This document shows, one piece after another, positions 1 to 8,494 of a stretch of 64,000 nt of DNA. The stretch lies in assembly GCF_900091575.1 (NCBI RefSeq), contig NZ_FMCR01000001.1, forward strand, positions 1,364,001 through 1,428,000, given 5' to 3'. The notes under the pieces are model-generated. The model did no database searches. It saw only the letters and a program-made list of their open reading frames with translations, and was not told the origin of the DNA. The stretch comes from Micromonospora saelicesensis. Its GTDB lineage: Bacteria > Actinomycetota > Actinomycetes > Mycobacteriales > Micromonosporaceae. How positions within the stretch are numbered: position 1 is the first letter of the stretch; every line of letters starts with the position of its first letter. Made by a program: the position numbers and the translations under genes.

Positions 1-27
1 AGAGACAGTGATCAAGACGGGGTATGC

Positions 28-969
28 GTGAGTCAGCCGACCGGACGGGGCGCCTTCGTCGCGGTCGTCACGTCGGTCGTTTTCGGGGTGATGGCGAATG
101 TCGCGGCGAGCGCGATCGACGTGCCGGACCGGCTCAAACCGTTGGTATTCGGAGCGACCATCGCCCTGGGCATCGCAGTCGTCGCCTTCGAAACCATGAG
201 GGCCCGGACTCCCACCGTCGCAGAACCGGAGAGGAATCCGAAGAAGCCGCAGCCCGTCGCGACCCCGAAGAAGGCCGTGACCTTCGGCAAAGTAGCCGAT
301 CCCCGACGCCCGGCAGTAGCGAGAGGGAAGACGACCAGGCCGACTCGATCCGAGTGGGCCCCGCTTCTGGGAGTCGCTTCGGGCCTGCTCGGCATCGCCG
401 CCGCCTTCTACTTCTTCAATCTTTCTCCGGGAGCCCGTCAGCGACTCGACCTGATGTCCGAGGCCATGGAGATAAACACAGGCATGGTCACGACCAGCAC
501 GCGGAATCGACATTCCGAGACGCTGACGACGGGCAGCATGGACATGGACGGATCATGTTTCGGCCCGCACGGCGACGCGAAGCTGGAGTTCAAACCGGGA
601 ATCGTGTCCAACTACTACACGATCGATCCCGGTGGCGTCGTGACGGCCTTGATTGCGCCCCTTGCCGACGACAATGCGCCGACGGCGATCGAGACGATCA
701 GGAAGGCCTCCGAGGAGTGCGAACTCGCGGGCCACAACGCGAGGCGGGAGGCCACTGACCTCGGCGGGGACGCCTCCGTCAAATACTATTTCTCCGGCAC
801 CGGTGGATTCAAGGACAATTACAACGCCTACGTCGTGTGCTCGGGATGGTTCATCCTGTTCAAAACGTACGGCCCAGCCGCAAAGACCGACTTCAGCGCC
901 TTTCACGGCGCGGTGTTCGCCAACCTCGACAAGACGATGAAAACGAAGTGCTACAAAACCATTGAGTGA
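28..969 (+). CDS. Hypothetical membrane protein, three predicted TM segments
   Basis: I do not recognise the family. The 313-residue product has two hydrophobic segments near the N-terminus (about residues 10-30 and 38-56). A basic, Lys/Arg/Pro-rich cytoplasmic-type stretch follows (about 60-110), then a third hydrophobic segment (about 112-131). The rest, about 180 residues, is soluble and contains four cysteines (near 177, 231, 272 and 308), which would suit disulfides if it is exported. The GTG start at 28 is preferred over the out-of-frame ATG at 24 because only this frame stays open. The gene stands alone and is followed by a hairpin. A membrane-anchored extracytoplasmic domain is inferred from composition only. 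Confidence 0.6.
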   Translation: MSQPTGRGAFVAVVTSVVFGVMANVAASAIDVPDRLKPLVFGATIALGIAVVAFETMRARTPTVAEPERNPKKPQPVATPKKAVTFGKVADPRRPAVARGKTTRPTRSEWAPLLGVASGLLGIAAAFYFFNLSPGARQRLDLMSEAMEINTGMVTTSTRNRHSETLTTGSMDMDGSCFGPHGDAKLEFKPGIVSNYYTIDPGGVVTALIAPLADDNAPTAIETIRKASEECELAGHNARREATDLGGDASVKYYFSGTGGFKDNYNAYVVCSGWFILFKTYGPAAKTDFSAFHGAVFANLDKTMKTKCYKTIE

Positions 970-998
970 GAGTCGCCGTCCGTGGGATGGCGGCTCTC
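968..998 (+). terminator. Hairpin terminator of the first gene
   Basis: A 14-bp stem with two G-U type positions (968-981 with 985-998) and a 3-nt loop starts on the stop codon of the preceding gene. A short T-containing stretch (ATTCGTT) follows on the + strand. Confidence 0.6.
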
Positions 999-1019
999 AT
1001 TCGTTCGGCTGCCTGGCGA

Positions 1020-1388
1020 CTAGGCCAGGCGTGACAGCACCAGCAACCGGTTGCCGTCGGGGTCGGTGACCCGCGCGGAGCGCTCACCCCAGGGCTGGTC
1101 GACCGGCTCCTCGGTGACTGTCGCTCCACCCGTGCGAAGCGCGCCCACTGCTGCGTCGCAGTCGTCGGCGTAGACGCACAACTCCCAGCGGTGCGAGTCG
1201 GCCGGCCCGCCAGCCTCCGGGTTGGCGGCCAGGCCGAGCTCGCTGCTGCCCAGCCGCAGAGCGACGAACTCCGGGGCGCCCTCGTCCGGGAACTGGTAGG
1301 TCAGCTCGAAGCCGACCACGTCCCGGTAGAACGCGATGAGTCGTGGCAGGTCAGGTGTCGTCACGATCGGAAACGCTTCGGTGAACAC
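1020..1388 (-). CDS. VOC (glyoxalase/bleomycin-resistance) family protein
   Basis: A single vicinal-oxygen-chelate domain of 122 residues. It begins with TEAFPIVTTPDLPRLIAFY, the usual beta-alpha opening of these proteins, and ends in the typical DPDGNRLLV strand. Such proteins are glyoxalase-like enzymes, dioxygenases or drug-binding proteins, and the substrate cannot be read from the sequence. The reading frame stays open to 1604, but the upstream part lacks family character. The GTG at 1388 is chosen because a GGAGG lies 5 nt before it. No operon partner is visible. It sits downstream of, and antisense to, a decayed regulator gene. Confidence 0.75.
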   Translation of the reverse strand: MFTEAFPIVTTPDLPRLIAFYRDVVGFELTYQFPDEGAPEFVALRLGSSELGLAANPEAGGPADSHRWELCVYADDCDAAVGALRTGGATVTEEPVDQPWGERSARVTDPDGNRLLVLSRLA

Positions 1389-1479
1389 GGGCACCTCCAC
1401 GCCGGACACTAGCCGGTGCCGAGGGCAAGCAGGAACTACCACTGTCGATCCCCGACGGGTGTCGCCATCTCGCGGAACT

Positions 1480-1722
1480 CCTGCGCAGAATGATTTGCGA
1501 TGTGCCTGCCTGCGCGACGCCCTCGAACTCACGCCGGCAACCTCTCCCGACACCTCGCCGTGCTGGAGGAGGCCGACCTGATCCAGATCGAACGGGGCTA
1601 CCACGCCGCCGGCCCAAGACCTGGGTCAGGATGACCGAGCAGGGCAGACCGCACTGGCTGCCGAGATCAGCGCACTACGGGAACTCCTCCGCCGCCACCA
1701 GGACTTTCGGGCCTCCACCTGA
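1480..1722 (+). pseudogene. Winged-helix (MarR_2/ArsR-like) regulator pseudogene
   Basis: Fragments of one winged-helix DNA-binding domain are spread over all three forward frames. CLRDALEL lies near 1508-1530. HAGNLSRHLAVLEEADLIQIERGY (a recognition helix and the start of the wing) begins at 1530 in the next frame. RPKTWVRMTEQGR (wing and strand) follows in the third frame. TALAAEISALRELLRRHQDF returns to the first frame and ends at TGA 1720-1722. The pieces occur in the right order and together give about 75-80 residues of a small regulator that binds DNA through a helix and wing. At least three frameshifts separate them and no proper start survives. The rest of 1389-1901 shows nothing else convincing. 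Confidence 0.7.
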
Positions 1723-1901
1723 GCATCACCGGGCCGGGCTCTGCATCCTGATCGCTGGCATCGTGGCCTACCGCAGTCGTCGAGGGCTGGCGCTCTGGCT
1801 CGACGACCGGCGCCTCCGGCGGAGTCGCTGACCCTGCCGTGTCAGTGGCCGTGTCAGGGCCATGACAGGGGGGTGACAGCCCAGCCGCCGATGGTAGTTG
1901 C

Positions 1902-2846
1902 ATGACGAGTTCAGCGATTGCAGTCTCCGGGCTGCGAAAGGCCTACAAGGACAAGGTCGTGCTCGACGGCATCGATCTGGATGTCCCTGCGGGCACGATC
2001 TTCTCCCTGCTCGGCCCGAACGGGGCGGGTAAGACGACGACGGTGAACGTGCTGACCACGTTGGTGAAGGCCGACGGTGGGACCGTACGCATCGCAGGGC
2101 ACGACGCCGCCACCCAGGCCAAGGCGGTGCGCGCCGCGATCGGTGTCACCGGTCAGTTCGCGGCGGTGGACGAGCTACTGACCGGCCGAGAGAACCTGCA
2201 GCTGATGGTGGATCTCAGTCAGGTTCCCGGCAAGGACGGCAGGCGGGTCGTCACGGAGCTGCTGGAGCGGTTCGATCTGGTGGAGTCAGCACAGAAGCCG
2301 GTGTCGACCTATTCCGGCGGTATGCGCCGCAAGCTGGATCTGGCGATGACGCTCGTCGGCGACCCGCGAATCATCTTCCTCGACGAGCCGACCACGGGCC
2401 TGGATCCACGTAGCCGCCGCACGATGTGGTCGATCATCCGTGACCTGGTGGCCGACGGCGTGACGATCTTCCTCACCACTCAGTATCTCGAGGAAGCCGA
2501 TCAGCTCGCCGACCGGATCGCCGTACTCGACCAGGGGCGCCTGGTCGCCCAGGGCACGCCCGACGAGCTCAAACGCCAGATCCCCGGCACTCACGTCCGG
2601 CTCCGGTTCGCCACCGTCGCCGAACTCGACGCGGCCGCCCGGGTGCTCACCGACTCCACGCGGGACGACGAGGCACTGGCACTGCGGGTTCCCAGCGACG
2701 GCGGAACCGCCTCGCTGCGGGCCCTGCTGGACCGGCTCGACGAGTACGCGATCAGCGCCGAGGGGTTCTCCGTGCAGACGCCGGACCTCGACGACGTTTT
2801 CCTCGCCCTGACGGGCAGCCGCACCCAGGAGGTCTCCGCGAAATGA
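1902..2846 (+). CDS. ABC transporter ATP-binding protein, DrrA family
   Basis: This is the ATPase subunit of a daunorubicin-resistance-type exporter, 314 residues. Visible motifs are Walker A GPNGAGKTT at 38-46, a Q-loop near 85, signature YSGGM at 137-141, Walker B IIFLDEP at 157-163, and an H-loop position occupied by Gln in TTQYLEEAD, as is usual in DrrA-type proteins. The C-terminal 80 residues are the DrrA-type accessory domain. It overlaps the permease gene by ATGA, so the two are translationally coupled and should form a two-plus-two exporter of a hydrophobic compound. The substrate is unknown. ATG is the start. No clear Shine-Dalgarno sequence was found just upstream. Confidence 0.92.
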   Translation: MTSSAIAVSGLRKAYKDKVVLDGIDLDVPAGTIFSLLGPNGAGKTTTVNVLTTLVKADGGTVRIAGHDAATQAKAVRAAIGVTGQFAAVDELLTGRENLQLMVDLSQVPGKDGRRVVTELLERFDLVESAQKPVSTYSGGMRRKLDLAMTLVGDPRIIFLDEPTTGLDPRSRRTMWSIIRDLVADGVTIFLTTQYLEEADQLADRIAVLDQGRLVAQGTPDELKRQIPGTHVRLRFATVAELDAAARVLTDSTRDDEALALRVPSDGGTASLRALLDRLDEYAISAEGFSVQTPDLDDVFLALTGSRTQEVSAK

Positions 2847-3592
2847 GCACCAAGTCCCACTCGATCGTCATGCTGCGTCGCAACTTCAAGCACATCGCCC
2901 GAAACCCGACCTCGGTGTTCAACGCGGTCCTGATGCCCATCGTGATCATGTTGATGTTCGTCTACATGTTCGGTGACGCCTTCAACGTCGGTGTCGACTA
3001 CATCGACTACGCGACTCCCGGACTGATGCTGCTGGCGGTCTGTTACGGGCTCGGGGCCACCGCGACCGCGGTGAACTCCGACATGACGAAGGGCATCATC
3101 AACCGGTTCAAAGTCATGCACGTCTCCCGCGGTGCGGTGCTGACCGGTCACGTCGTCGCCAGCGTGCTGACCAACCTGGTCGCCATCGCGGCCCTTGTCG
3201 GGGTGGCCTTCCTGCTCGGATTCAGCCCGTCGGCGAGCCTCCTCGGCTGGCTCGGCGCGCTCGGCATCATCGTGCTGCTCGGCTTCGCCGCCGGCTGGCT
3301 CACTGTCGCCCTGGGTCTTTCGGCGAAGTCTCCGGAAACGGCGGGTCTGGCCTCCGTACCGCTGGTCATGCTGCCGTTCTTCAGCAGCGCGATCGTGCCG
3401 GCGGACAAGATGGGGCCCGGGCTGCGGGAGTTCGCGCAATACCAGCCCTTCACACCGATCATCGAAACTCTGCGCGGGTTCCTCAACGGGACACCGTCCA
3501 GCGGTGACGTGATCCCCGCCCTCGCCTGGTGCGTCGGCATTGCTCTCGTCGGCTACCTGTGGGCACGTTCCACGTTCACGAAGCGAGCGTGA
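2843..3592 (+). CDS. ABC-2 type permease, DrrB family
   Basis: The 249-residue membrane subunit pairs with the preceding ATPase. It has about six hydrophobic segments, starting near residues 27-47 (a Met/Ile/Val-rich stretch after NAVLMPIV) and 54-72. The family hallmark loop about FFSSAIVPADKMGPGLREFAQYQPFTPIIE sits before the last segment. The start codon overlaps the stop of the ATPase gene (ATGA). The 3' end overlaps the 3' end of the convergent regulator gene by 17 nt, so the two transcripts must run into each other. Confidence 0.9.
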   Translation: MSTKSHSIVMLRRNFKHIARNPTSVFNAVLMPIVIMLMFVYMFGDAFNVGVDYIDYATPGLMLLAVCYGLGATATAVNSDMTKGIINRFKVMHVSRGAVLTGHVVASVLTNLVAIAALVGVAFLLGFSPSASLLGWLGALGIIVLLGFAAGWLTVALGLSAKSPETAGLASVPLVMLPFFSSAIVPADKMGPGLREFAQYQPFTPIIETLRGFLNGTPSSGDVIPALAWCVGIALVGYLWARSTFTKRA

Positions 3593-6500
3593 CAGCGACC
3601 AACCGATTCCAGTCCGTCCGACTGCCTTCTCGCGCCGCCTCTGCGAAGCTCACTTCGCCGAGGCGGCGCCGTACTTCCTGCTCGATTCGGGCCACATCCG
3701 GCTGGGAATGATCCTGCCGTCCGCGCACACCGCTGCTGGCCGCGAGCAGCCGGGCGGCGTGCTCGTACTGGTCATGGCGCAGCGCCAGGTCCGCGACGCC
3801 GACGAGTACCCGCGCGATCGAGGGTGCGTGCCCTGTCTCGGCGGCCGCCACGCAGGCCGAGGAGTGGTGTCTGCGCGCCTCACCGAGATCGTCCGCGACG
3901 TAACCGAGCAGGTCGTGCGTCACCACGCGGATGTGCGCCTGCTTCGCCTCGTCGCGCAACAGGGTCGTCGCGACACCGACCTGCCGGCCCACCTCTTCGG
4001 TGTGGCCACGCCAGCGAGCGAGTTCGGCCTGTGACAGAGCCAGCACGGCCAACGCACCCGGCCACGTGACCCGCTCCGCGCATCGCCGCGCCTCGGCCAT
4101 GGCAGCCGCGCTGGACTCCTCATCGCCAAGCAACCAGTACAGCTGAGCCTGCCGGGACCGCATCCGGATGATGTCCTCGACGGTGCCGACCTCGGTGACG
4201 ACCGCGGTCGCCTCTTCGTAGAGCTCGCACGCACCGGCGAACTCACCGCGTACGGCAATAAGCTCCGCCAGCTCGGTCAGGGCGAATGAGATCCCGAACC
4301 GTTCGCCGAGTGCCCGGAACTCGGCGAGCGCCGCCACGAGATACTCGTCCACCTCCGGACCGTCCTGGCCGAAGATGATCCGCATCTTGCCGAGTTGCAA
4401 TCGGGCCAGTGCGCGTACCCAGGGATCCTCGTCGTTCAGCAGCGGTTCCCATGCGGGCAGGATCGCGTCCGGGGCTCGCAACATGCGTTCCAGCGGGACG
4501 ACGAGCGCCATCCCCGGGTGGCCCCCGTTACTGCGCTGGCTGAACTCGTACGCCTTGTGGATCCACTCCGCCGCCTGGTGTTCGTCGCCAGGCCCCGAGT
4601 TGATGAAGAGCACGACGAGCGCGTACACCGTGGCCCGGATCTCGTCGCTGACCTCACCAGGCGTCTCGGTGGCCGCTGTGATCAACTCCATGCCTTCGGT
4701 CCGGTGGCCACCGAGCCACCAGTACCAGCCGGCACCCGCGGCCAGCCGCATGGCCGCGTGCGCTTCGCCGGCAGCGAGGGCACCGCGCATGGCAGCACCG
4801 ATGTTGTCGTGCTCGACTTCGAGAGTGGCGAGCCATCTCACCTGGTCCGCGCGGCGAAGCTGCGGCTCTGCGGTCTCGGTCAGTTCAGTGAAGTACGCCA
4901 GATGCGCGTGGCGAGCCAGGTCCGATTCCCCCGCCTCGGCGAGGCGGTGCACGGCGTACTCCTTGATCGTGCCGAGCATCCGGTAACGCACTGTCTCGTC
5001 GCCCTCGGTAACCAGCAGCGACTTCTCGGCCAGCGCGGTGACCAATTCGAGCACATCCTCCGGCTCGACCTCGTCGCCGGCGCAGACCCGTTCAGCCGCT
5101 TCCAGGCTCACCCCGCCCGAGAACACCGACAGCCGGCGCAGGACCGTCCGTTCGGCGTCGGTCAGCAGCTCCCAACTCCAGTCGACCACCGCGCGCAGCG
5201 TCCGGTGCCGGGGCAACGCGGTACGGCTGCCGCCGGTCAGCAGGCGGAACCGATCGTCGAGCCGCCTGGCGAGCTGGTCGATGGACATGGTGCGCAACCT
5301 GGCGGCGGCCAGTTCGATCGCCAGCGGCATCCCGTCCAGCGCCCGACAGATCCGCGCCATCGTCGACAGCGTGGAGGCGTCGACCGCCAGATCTCGCCGC
5401 ACCGCGACCGCTCGGTCCCGTAGCAGTCGGACAGCCGGTGAGCTTTCGATCTCGCTGGCGTCGGCGTCGACGTCCGGCAGGGCCAGTGGCGCGACCGGCC
5501 AGAGCGCCTCACCAGTGATGCCGAGCGGCTCCCTGCTCGTCGCGAGGATTCGCAGTCGCCGACACTCCCCGAGCAGCCGGTCAGCGAGCACCGCCGCCGA
5601 TTCGATCACGTGCTCGCAGTTGTCCAGGATCAGCAACGTCTCCCGCTCGCGGATCGCGGCGACGAGCCGGTCGACCAACTCCATGCTCGGTGGCTCGCCG
5701 AGCAGAGCGTCCCGGAGTCCGAGCCCTGTGAGCGTCGCCTGGACCACGTCACCGTCCGCGCCGATGGCGGCGAACTCGACCAGCCAGGCGCCGTCCGGCA
5801 GGTTGTCGAGCATTCTGCGCGCGGTTTCCGTGGCCAACCGGGTCTTCCCGGAGCCACCCGGCCCGATCAGGGTCGTGAGCCGGTGTTCGGCGACGAGCGC
5901 GCCGACCTCGGCGACGGCCTCGTCCTTGCCGATGAAGCTGCTCAACTCGGCGCGAAGGTTGGTCTTCCGGCCCTCCTCCCGCCGTCGCACCTCGCCCCGC
6001 AGGAGCGCGACGTGCAACGCCGAGAGTTCCGGCGAGGGGTCGACGCCCAGCGCGTCGGCCAGGGCGTCACTCGTGCGCTGATACACCAGCAGCGCCTCGT
6101 TGTCGCGGCCGCTCGCGGCGAGGGCCCGCATCAATGCGAGAACCAGCCGTTCCCGCACCGGGTGCTCGGCCACCAGGTCGGTCAGCTCCGCGACCAGCTC
6201 CGGACCGTGGCCGAGGCTGACCTCCACGTCGAAGCGATCCTCCAGGGCGGTGAGGCGCAGCCTTTCGAATCGGGTGACCGCCGCGTCGAGCGCCGTGCTG
6301 TCGGCCAGACCGACGTCCTGCATCGCCGCACCGCGCCACAGGTCGAGGGCCTCACGCAGCCGCCGTCCCCGCTGCGGGCCCTCGTCATCGCGAGCCAGGC
6401 CGACGAGGCGTTCGAACCGTACGGCGTCGACGACGTCGGGTTCGACCATCAACCGGTAGCCGTCCGCCTGTCCCTCGATCGACCCCTCCGGCAGCGCCTT

Positions 6501-6713
6501 CCGTAGCCGGGAAACCAGGCGGTGCAGGGCGTTCGCCGCATCGGAGGGCGGACGTTCGCCCCAGATCCAGTCGACGAGGGTCCCCTTCGGGACCACGTGG
6601 CCCGGGTGGAGCGCGAGGGCGGTCAACAGCCCGCGCAGCCGCGCACCCGGCACGTCGATGACGGTGCCGACGTCCGTGCGAACCTCGAATGGACCAAGCA
6701 TCCCGACCTGCAC
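3576..6713 (-). CDS. SARP/AfsR-type transcriptional regulator (BTAD, ATPase, TPR)
   Basis: A large regulator of 1,045 residues. It has an OmpR-like winged helix at about 1-95 (opens MLGPFEVRTDVG; ALHRLVSRLRKAL is the recognition-helix region), a BTAD domain at about 96-250, an NTPase domain with Walker A IGPGGSGKTRLA near 285 and LLILDNCEHV as Walker B, and a C-terminal TPR-like region. Such proteins activate secondary-metabolite or export genes by binding direct repeats upstream of -10. The open frame extends to 6812, but GTG 6713 gives the standard N-terminus. It converges on and overlaps the DrrAB genes, and is divergent from the S66 peptidase gene. Control of those neighbours is a plausible inference. 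Confidence 0.88.
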   Translation of the reverse strand: MQVGMLGPFEVRTDVGTVIDVPGARLRGLLTALALHPGHVVPKGTLVDWIWGERPPSDAANALHRLVSRLRKALPEGSIEGQADGYRLMVEPDVVDAVRFERLVGLARDDEGPQRGRRLREALDLWRGAAMQDVGLADSTALDAAVTRFERLRLTALEDRFDVEVSLGHGPELVAELTDLVAEHPVRERLVLALMRALAASGRDNEALLVYQRTSDALADALGVDPSPELSALHVALLRGEVRRREEGRKTNLRAELSSFIGKDEAVAEVGALVAEHRLTTLIGPGGSGKTRLATETARRMLDNLPDGAWLVEFAAIGADGDVVQATLTGLGLRDALLGEPPSMELVDRLVAAIRERETLLILDNCEHVIESAAVLADRLLGECRRLRILATSREPLGITGEALWPVAPLALPDVDADASEIESSPAVRLLRDRAVAVRRDLAVDASTLSTMARICRALDGMPLAIELAAARLRTMSIDQLARRLDDRFRLLTGGSRTALPRHRTLRAVVDWSWELLTDAERTVLRRLSVFSGGVSLEAAERVCAGDEVEPEDVLELVTALAEKSLLVTEGDETVRYRMLGTIKEYAVHRLAEAGESDLARHAHLAYFTELTETAEPQLRRADQVRWLATLEVEHDNIGAAMRGALAAGEAHAAMRLAAGAGWYWWLGGHRTEGMELITAATETPGEVSDEIRATVYALVVLFINSGPGDEHQAAEWIHKAYEFSQRSNGGHPGMALVVPLERMLRAPDAILPAWEPLLNDEDPWVRALARLQLGKMRIIFGQDGPEVDEYLVAALAEFRALGERFGISFALTELAELIAVRGEFAGACELYEEATAVVTEVGTVEDIIRMRSRQAQLYWLLGDEESSAAAMAEARRCAERVTWPGALAVLALSQAELARWRGHTEEVGRQVGVATTLLRDEAKQAHIRVVTHDLLGYVADDLGEARRHHSSACVAAAETGHAPSIARVLVGVADLALRHDQYEHAARLLAASSGVRGRQDHSQPDVARIEQEVRRRLGEVSFAEAAREGSRTDWNRLVAVTLAS

Positions 6714-6810
6714 CTGGCAGATCCTGCCATGAACATGAAAAGCATCCGGTTCTCCTGGAGCCTCTACGAAATGAGATGCGCACCGGCTGGCACACCTGTT
6801 GGATCTCGAC

Positions 6811-7860
6811 ATGGTGCATGAGCTTGTTAGTCCTCGTAAGGCACGCCCGGGGGACCGCCTCGCGGTCCTGTCGCCGTCCTTCGCCGCGGCCGGTGCCTAT
6901 CCCGAGATCCACGAGCAGGCCATGCGACGGCTCGCTGACCTGACCGGCCTCGTTCCGGTCGAATATCCCACCACCCGCCAGGTGGGCGCGAGCGCCGCAG
7001 CGCGGGCGGCGGACATCAACGCCGCCTTCGCGGACCCCCAGGTACGCGGCATTCTCGCCGTCATCGGCGGCGACGACCAGATCACGGTCATCCCCCACCT
7101 GGACGCCGACCTGGCCCGAGCCGACCCGAAGCCGTTCCTCGGCACCAGCGACAACACCAACCTGCACCACTGGCTCTGGGGCCTCGGCATCGCCAGCTTC
7201 TACGGCGGGTCCTCCCAGGTGCACCTCGGCCCCGGGCCTGCCGTCGATGACATCCACGTCCGGTCGCTGCGAGCGGCGCTACTCACCGGGGAGCGGCTGG
7301 AGATCACCGATCCTGGTGAGTCCGAGGACATCGGCATCGACTGGGCAGACCCGCAGGCGTTGAAGTCGTTCGGAGAGCGCGAACCGACGGAGCCGTGGAG
7401 CTGGTACGGGCCACCCCGCGCGGTAACCGGCCGCACCTGGGGTGGCTGCCTGGAGGTCATCCAGTGGATCCTGACGGCGGGACGCTTCCCGTTTCCCCCG
7501 GAGGCCCTGCACGGCGGAGTGCTGATCATCGAGACGTCGGAGGAGCTTCTCCCCGCCCGCGAGGTCGGCTGGATCGTCCGATCGCTGGGTGAACGCGGTC
7601 TCCTCAGCGCCGTCGACGCGGTCCTGGTCGCCCGTCCGCCGGTCTCCGACCACACCCGTCGACCCCCTGCCGCGGATCGGGCACGGCTACGCGAGCAGCA
7701 GCGCGACACGGTCGTCGACGTGGTGGCCCATTACAACCCCGAGGCGGTCGTCTGCGTCGGCATCCCATTCGGTCATACCAGACCACAGTGGATCCTTCCC
7801 CACGGCGGGCCGGTCACCGTCGATGGCGTGGAGCGTCGAATCTTCGCCGACTACCAGTAG
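6811..7860 (+). CDS. S66 family serine carboxypeptidase, MccF/LdcA-like
   Basis: 349 residues. S66 enzymes cleave L,D-peptide bonds of muropeptides (LdcA) or inactivate aminoacyl-nucleotide antibiotics such as processed microcin C (MccF). The N-terminus ARPGDRLAVLSPS is typical. The nucleophile is the Ser of GTSDNT at residue 113. The Glu of IIETSEE and the His of IPFGHTRPQ complete the Ser-Glu-His triad. The long middle region with WSWYGPP and TWGGCLEVIQW resembles MccF more than LdcA. ATG 6811 is preferred over the upstream TTG 6799 because homologues start near VHELVSPRKARPGD. The next gene starts 13 nt downstream, so an operon is likely. Confidence 0.85.
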   Translation: MVHELVSPRKARPGDRLAVLSPSFAAAGAYPEIHEQAMRRLADLTGLVPVEYPTTRQVGASAAARAADINAAFADPQVRGILAVIGGDDQITVIPHLDADLARADPKPFLGTSDNTNLHHWLWGLGIASFYGGSSQVHLGPGPAVDDIHVRSLRAALLTGERLEITDPGESEDIGIDWADPQALKSFGEREPTEPWSWYGPPRAVTGRTWGGCLEVIQWILTAGRFPFPPEALHGGVLIIETSEELLPAREVGWIVRSLGERGLLSAVDAVLVARPPVSDHTRRPPAADRARLREQQRDTVVDVVAHYNPEAVVCVGIPFGHTRPQWILPHGGPVTVDGVERRIFADYQ

Positions 7861-7873
7861 GAGGTCGCAGGGC

Positions 7874-8443
7874 ATGGAACCGACACAGACGGCGCTCATC
7901 GTGCCGATACCCGAGGCCGAGGACGCGGTGGGCCGGTTCCGGGCATCGCTCGACCGGGCCGCCTCGTGGGGCGTGCCGGCGCACGTGACAGTCCTCTACC
8001 CGTTCCTGCCGCCGCAACAGATCGATGAGCAGGCCCTGGCGGTGCTGCGCGAAGCCTTTGCCGGGATACCACGGTTCGACGTCGTACTGACGCACGTGGA
8101 CTGGTTCGGTGACTCGGTCGTCTGGCTTGCTCCGCGGCCAGACCGGCCCTTCCGCGACCTCACCGAGGCGGTGTGGCAACGGTTTCCCGAGGCACCCCCG
8201 TACGGCGGGGCGCACAGCGAGGTGGTGCCGCACCTGACCATCGGTCACGACGCCGCCAAGCCCGTGCTGAGCCACGCCGCGGAAACCATCTCCGCGCACC
8301 TGCCGATCAATGCGGCCATCGACAGGGTGCGGCTCATCGCCGGAACACCTGACGTGAGCCCGTGGCGCACCGTCTGTGAGTTCCCGTTGGGCGCCCGACC
8401 ACCAACGGCGGCTGGTACGGGGCTCCAGGCGGTTTCGGCATGA
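7874..8443 (+). CDS. LigT/2'-5' RNA ligase superfamily phosphoesterase
   Basis: 189 residues with the two H-x-T motifs of the 2H phosphoesterase fold: H37-V-T39 (HVTVLYPF) and H120-L-T122 (HLTIGH). These coordinate phosphate in cyclic phosphodiester or RNA-end reactions. The length is that of bacterial stand-alone members. ATG 7874 follows AGGAGG with good spacing and lies 13 nt after the S66 peptidase stop, so the two are probably co-transcribed. The physiological substrate is unknown. A link to detoxification of a nucleotide-like compound would fit both genes but is only inference. Confidence 0.8.
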   Translation: MEPTQTALIVPIPEAEDAVGRFRASLDRAASWGVPAHVTVLYPFLPPQQIDEQALAVLREAFAGIPRFDVVLTHVDWFGDSVVWLAPRPDRPFRDLTEAVWQRFPEAPPYGGAHSEVVPHLTIGHDAAKPVLSHAAETISAHLPINAAIDRVRLIAGTPDVSPWRTVCEFPLGARPPTAAGTGLQAVSA

Positions 8444-8494
8444 CCTCCAGGCACGGCCGGTGGCCGGATTTCCCCGGACGCCCCGCCCGACAGG

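Noticed and set aside
3540..4034. Small + strand frame after the permease
   Set aside because: It is opposite the C-terminus of the SARP regulator and is Arg-rich with no features.
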